Shown: positions 62,037-64,000 of the stretch, piece by piece
How the letters are laid out: each line of letters opens with the position of its first letter
How positions within the stretch are numbered: position 1 is the stretch's first letter
From: Pipra filicauda
Lineage: Eukaryota > Chordata > Aves > Passeriformes > Pipridae
Length of the DNA stretch: 64,000 nucleotides
Assembly (NCBI RefSeq): GCF_003945595.2
Contig: NW_024104520.1
Span: 3,071,501 to 3,135,500 of the forward strand
Reading direction: 5' to 3'
The notes under the pieces: generated by a model
What the model was told of the DNA's origin: nothing
Databases searched by the model: none
The model's input: the letters and a program-made list of their open reading frames with translations, nothing else
Position numbers and translations under genes: made by a program

Positions 62037-63340
62037 TGTCATGGTTTGAGAGCCCCAAAAATCCAATTCCCTATCTTCAAACCCCCTCCCACATCTCAAC
62101 TCAATGTGAGAAGGTTTTTTCCAGACAACCACACGAGACTTAAAATGGGGAAAAGGGAATATATTACAATGACTGTACACATAAATATTATAATACATTA
62201 CACACACGATCTCAACTATCTCTACTATGATAAATCAGTATTTACAATGGATCATATCTCTTCTCCCCTCCAAATAAAAGTCCAGGAGGGAAAAAGGAAA
62301 GATCCTTTCCAGTCTCAGAGCAGCAGTTTCTCTAAGGCAGCAGTCATCTATCTTCTTCTCGTGTAGCAGCTGATAGCTGGATTTCTGCCAGCACACACGA
62401 AGGGGAAAATCCAAGCCCCCTCAGCCACTCGTCTTTCAAGTGAGGGTCTTCCTCCGTGGGCTGCGTAGCAGGGACAAAACTCGCTTCACCACGGTCATAT
62501 CATGAAGTGCAGGGGGATCTTCGTGAAAGTCCCTTCCTCAGGGCGTTCACCCCTGAGTCAGAACATCTTGGGCAGCTTTCAGTTGAAAGCCTTTGCCTCA
62601 AGAGGTCTACCAGAGCTCCTGTGCTCTGTCTCAGGCTGCTAGGCTTGGTAGCAGTGGCAAGGGGGGGAAAAGCCAAGGTCACCCCCCTCTGCATTCCTTC
62701 TCCGTCCCGGTCTAGCTTTCCAGGATGCTTTGAGCTTTTCAGCTCTTCTCTCTCTGGTGCTGCATGTTGCATTTTAGGACTTCCATCCAGTAGGAGTCCA
62801 CCACCCCAACTTAAGAGGGGTCTCAAAAGGGTTTTGGGGGGTCTAGTTCAGTTCTTACCCCCAAAACTCTGTGTGGAGTTTAGTCCTACTCTCTCTCTCT
62901 CTCTTCATTAGACATCTCTGTGTCTTCTTGGCTGCATGTTGTTGCTTTCTTATCTTTTGGCTCTTAGCCACCATCTCTGGACTCTGCTTCTGCCGCTGCT
63001 CTGTCTCTGCTCACTCACAGTGGAGAAAACTTTTTTAGCTTTGAGCCACAGGTACTTAGCCCAGCATTACGTTGTTCCAAGTCCCTGCAGCCCCACCCAG
63101 CCAGGGGCTGGGGGGCCCCAGAGGCCCCAAGGGGCTCTGAACCCCTTTCCTCGTGGCCTCAGAACATGACTACCACTTCTGCCACCAAACTACAACCAAA
63201 CTTCTCTTCCGTTTGCTTGTGGTATGTTTATATTTCACAGAAGCGCTCATTGGTCAAAACTTCAAAACTTCCAGGGTCACCACCCCCTGGGGTTTTACCA
63301 TTTTATAACTTCAGGGGGAAAACTGTTTCCCCCCACTACA
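62037..63340 (-). mobile_element. 1.3-kb ERVL-like solo LTR nested in CR1
   Basis: It starts TGTCATGGTTTGAGAGCCCC and ends CCCCCCACTACA, bounded by perfect CAAGT duplications. The 5-bp length fits ERVL-type integration. It is the same family as 37965-39230 (shared AGCAGGGACAAAACTCGC near 62469-62486 and TCACAGTGGAGAAA near 63018). On the minus strand, a CCAAT box (complement of 63249-63253) and TATAAA (complement of 63227-63232) give the promoter, so the minus strand is sense. The polyadenylation signal seen in the other copy is mutated here. No viral genes remain. The open frames in 62456-63369 are chance frames. Confidence 0.93.
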
Positions 63341-63345
63341 CAAGT
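63341..63345. repeat. Right target-site duplication CAAGT
   Basis: It pairs with 62032-62036. Confidence 0.92.
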
Positions 63346-63757
63346 ATCTTGCATATGAGGAAAGGTTGAGAGAACTGGAATTGTTTAGCCTGGAGAAGGC
63401 TCAAGGGGAATCTTATCAATGCATGCAAATATCTTAAGGGGGATGTAAAGCATACAAAGCCAGCCAGTGTTACTATCACAGTAACAAAACAAGAAGCAAT
63501 GGAAACTAACTGAAAGAAAGGATGTTCTGTCTGACCATTGGGGAATGGTTTTTTACCATGAGAGTGACTGAATGCTAGCACAGATTTCTAAGGGAGGTTG
63601 TAGAGTCTCCATCCTTGGAATTGTTTGAGACCTCTGGACATGGTCCTGGACTAACTGCTATACCTGACCTTGTTTGAGCTGGAACATTAGACCAGATGAC
63701 ACCGAAATAGGTCCCTTCAGGTGTAAACCATTTTGTAATTCTGTGAAATAATTCTGT
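63341..63757 (+). mobile_element. CR1 LINE (right half) with degraded 3' end
   Basis: After the LTR the CR1 resumes with YEERLREL, LFSLEKAQGESYQCMQI and the segment ending ...ENGFLPW, then a 3' UTR (CTGGAACATTAGACCAGATG, GGTCCCTTCAGG). It ends in degenerate octamers TAATTCTGTGAAATAATTCTGT near 63735-63757. With the left half it gives one continuous C-terminal ORF2 once the LTR and one CAAGT are removed. Minus-strand open frames at 63336-63796 are shadows. Confidence 0.9.
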
Positions 63758-64000
63758 TGACATTGTTTGTGAGGTTACATGAATAATTTCAATCAAATTA
63801 AATCAGTACACTATTTTCAGTACACAAAATATTCCCATTCTCTTTATTTCTTATTGAAATTATTGTGCCAACAAAATTTGTTAATGTTATGTACTTTAAA
63901 ATGCAGTTTCAGTTAATAGAAAAGGTAAAAGTATCTTATTCTTTGGTCATTTAAAGTCTGAGCCATTAAGAATATCAATTTAAATATACATTAAATCAGT

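Noticed and set aside
62456..62911. 151-codon open frame, possible gene
   Set aside because: It lies inside the nested LTR, and its equivalent in the 37965-39230 copy is a different reading with no shared protein.

Overview
The window is about 64 kb of A+T-rich, gene-poor vertebrate DNA that looks like a bird, most likely a passerine. The evidence is the repeat content: several CR1 LINE fragments (two with clear ATTCTATG-type 3' ends), avian ERVL-type solo LTRs, and a SINE with a tRNA-Ile head and a CR1 tail that matches my recollection of TguSINE1, a family I know from passerines. I found no host protein-coding gene, rRNA, functional tRNA, CRISPR array or bacterial feature. The long open frames that can be explained belong to retrotransposons; the rest are chance frames. 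All family names come from recognition of recalled consensus features, not from a search.

Layout. 1-6 kb: the 3' end of an LTR, decayed CR1 pieces in both orientations and an old LTR. 6-14 kb: A+T-rich desert with one short LINE 3' end (9974-10227). 14 kb: the TguSINE1-like element. 15-23.5 kb: desert with one G+C-rich block (21440-21920). 23.5-29 kb: an LTR (23554-24586), a CR1 tail, a tRNA-Glu-derived SINE with 17-bp target-site duplications (25459-25781), an ERVL LTR, and the best-preserved CR1 (27840-28736), which is still open through its whole coding part. 31-39 kb: a CR1 tail and four long-terminal-repeat or LINE insertions. 39-50 kb: desert with one CR1 fragment. 50 kb: one CR1 inserted inside another. 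57-60 kb: two ERVL LTRs and a LINE 3' end. 61.5-63.8 kb: a CR1 interrupted by a 1.3-kb LTR with a perfect CAAGT target-site duplication.

The most interesting signal is a LINE/SINE partnership. Three LINE 3' ends (9974-10227, 36855-37249, 58052-58150) share a coding end with a CCHC zinc finger, a very short 3' UTR and a terminal hairpin. The tRNA-Glu SINE at 25459-25781 ends in the same hairpin, which suggests it was copied by that LINE's machinery. CR1 and its tRNA-Ile SINE form a second such pair in the same window. The rest reads as layered insertion history, with several nestings that give relative ages.
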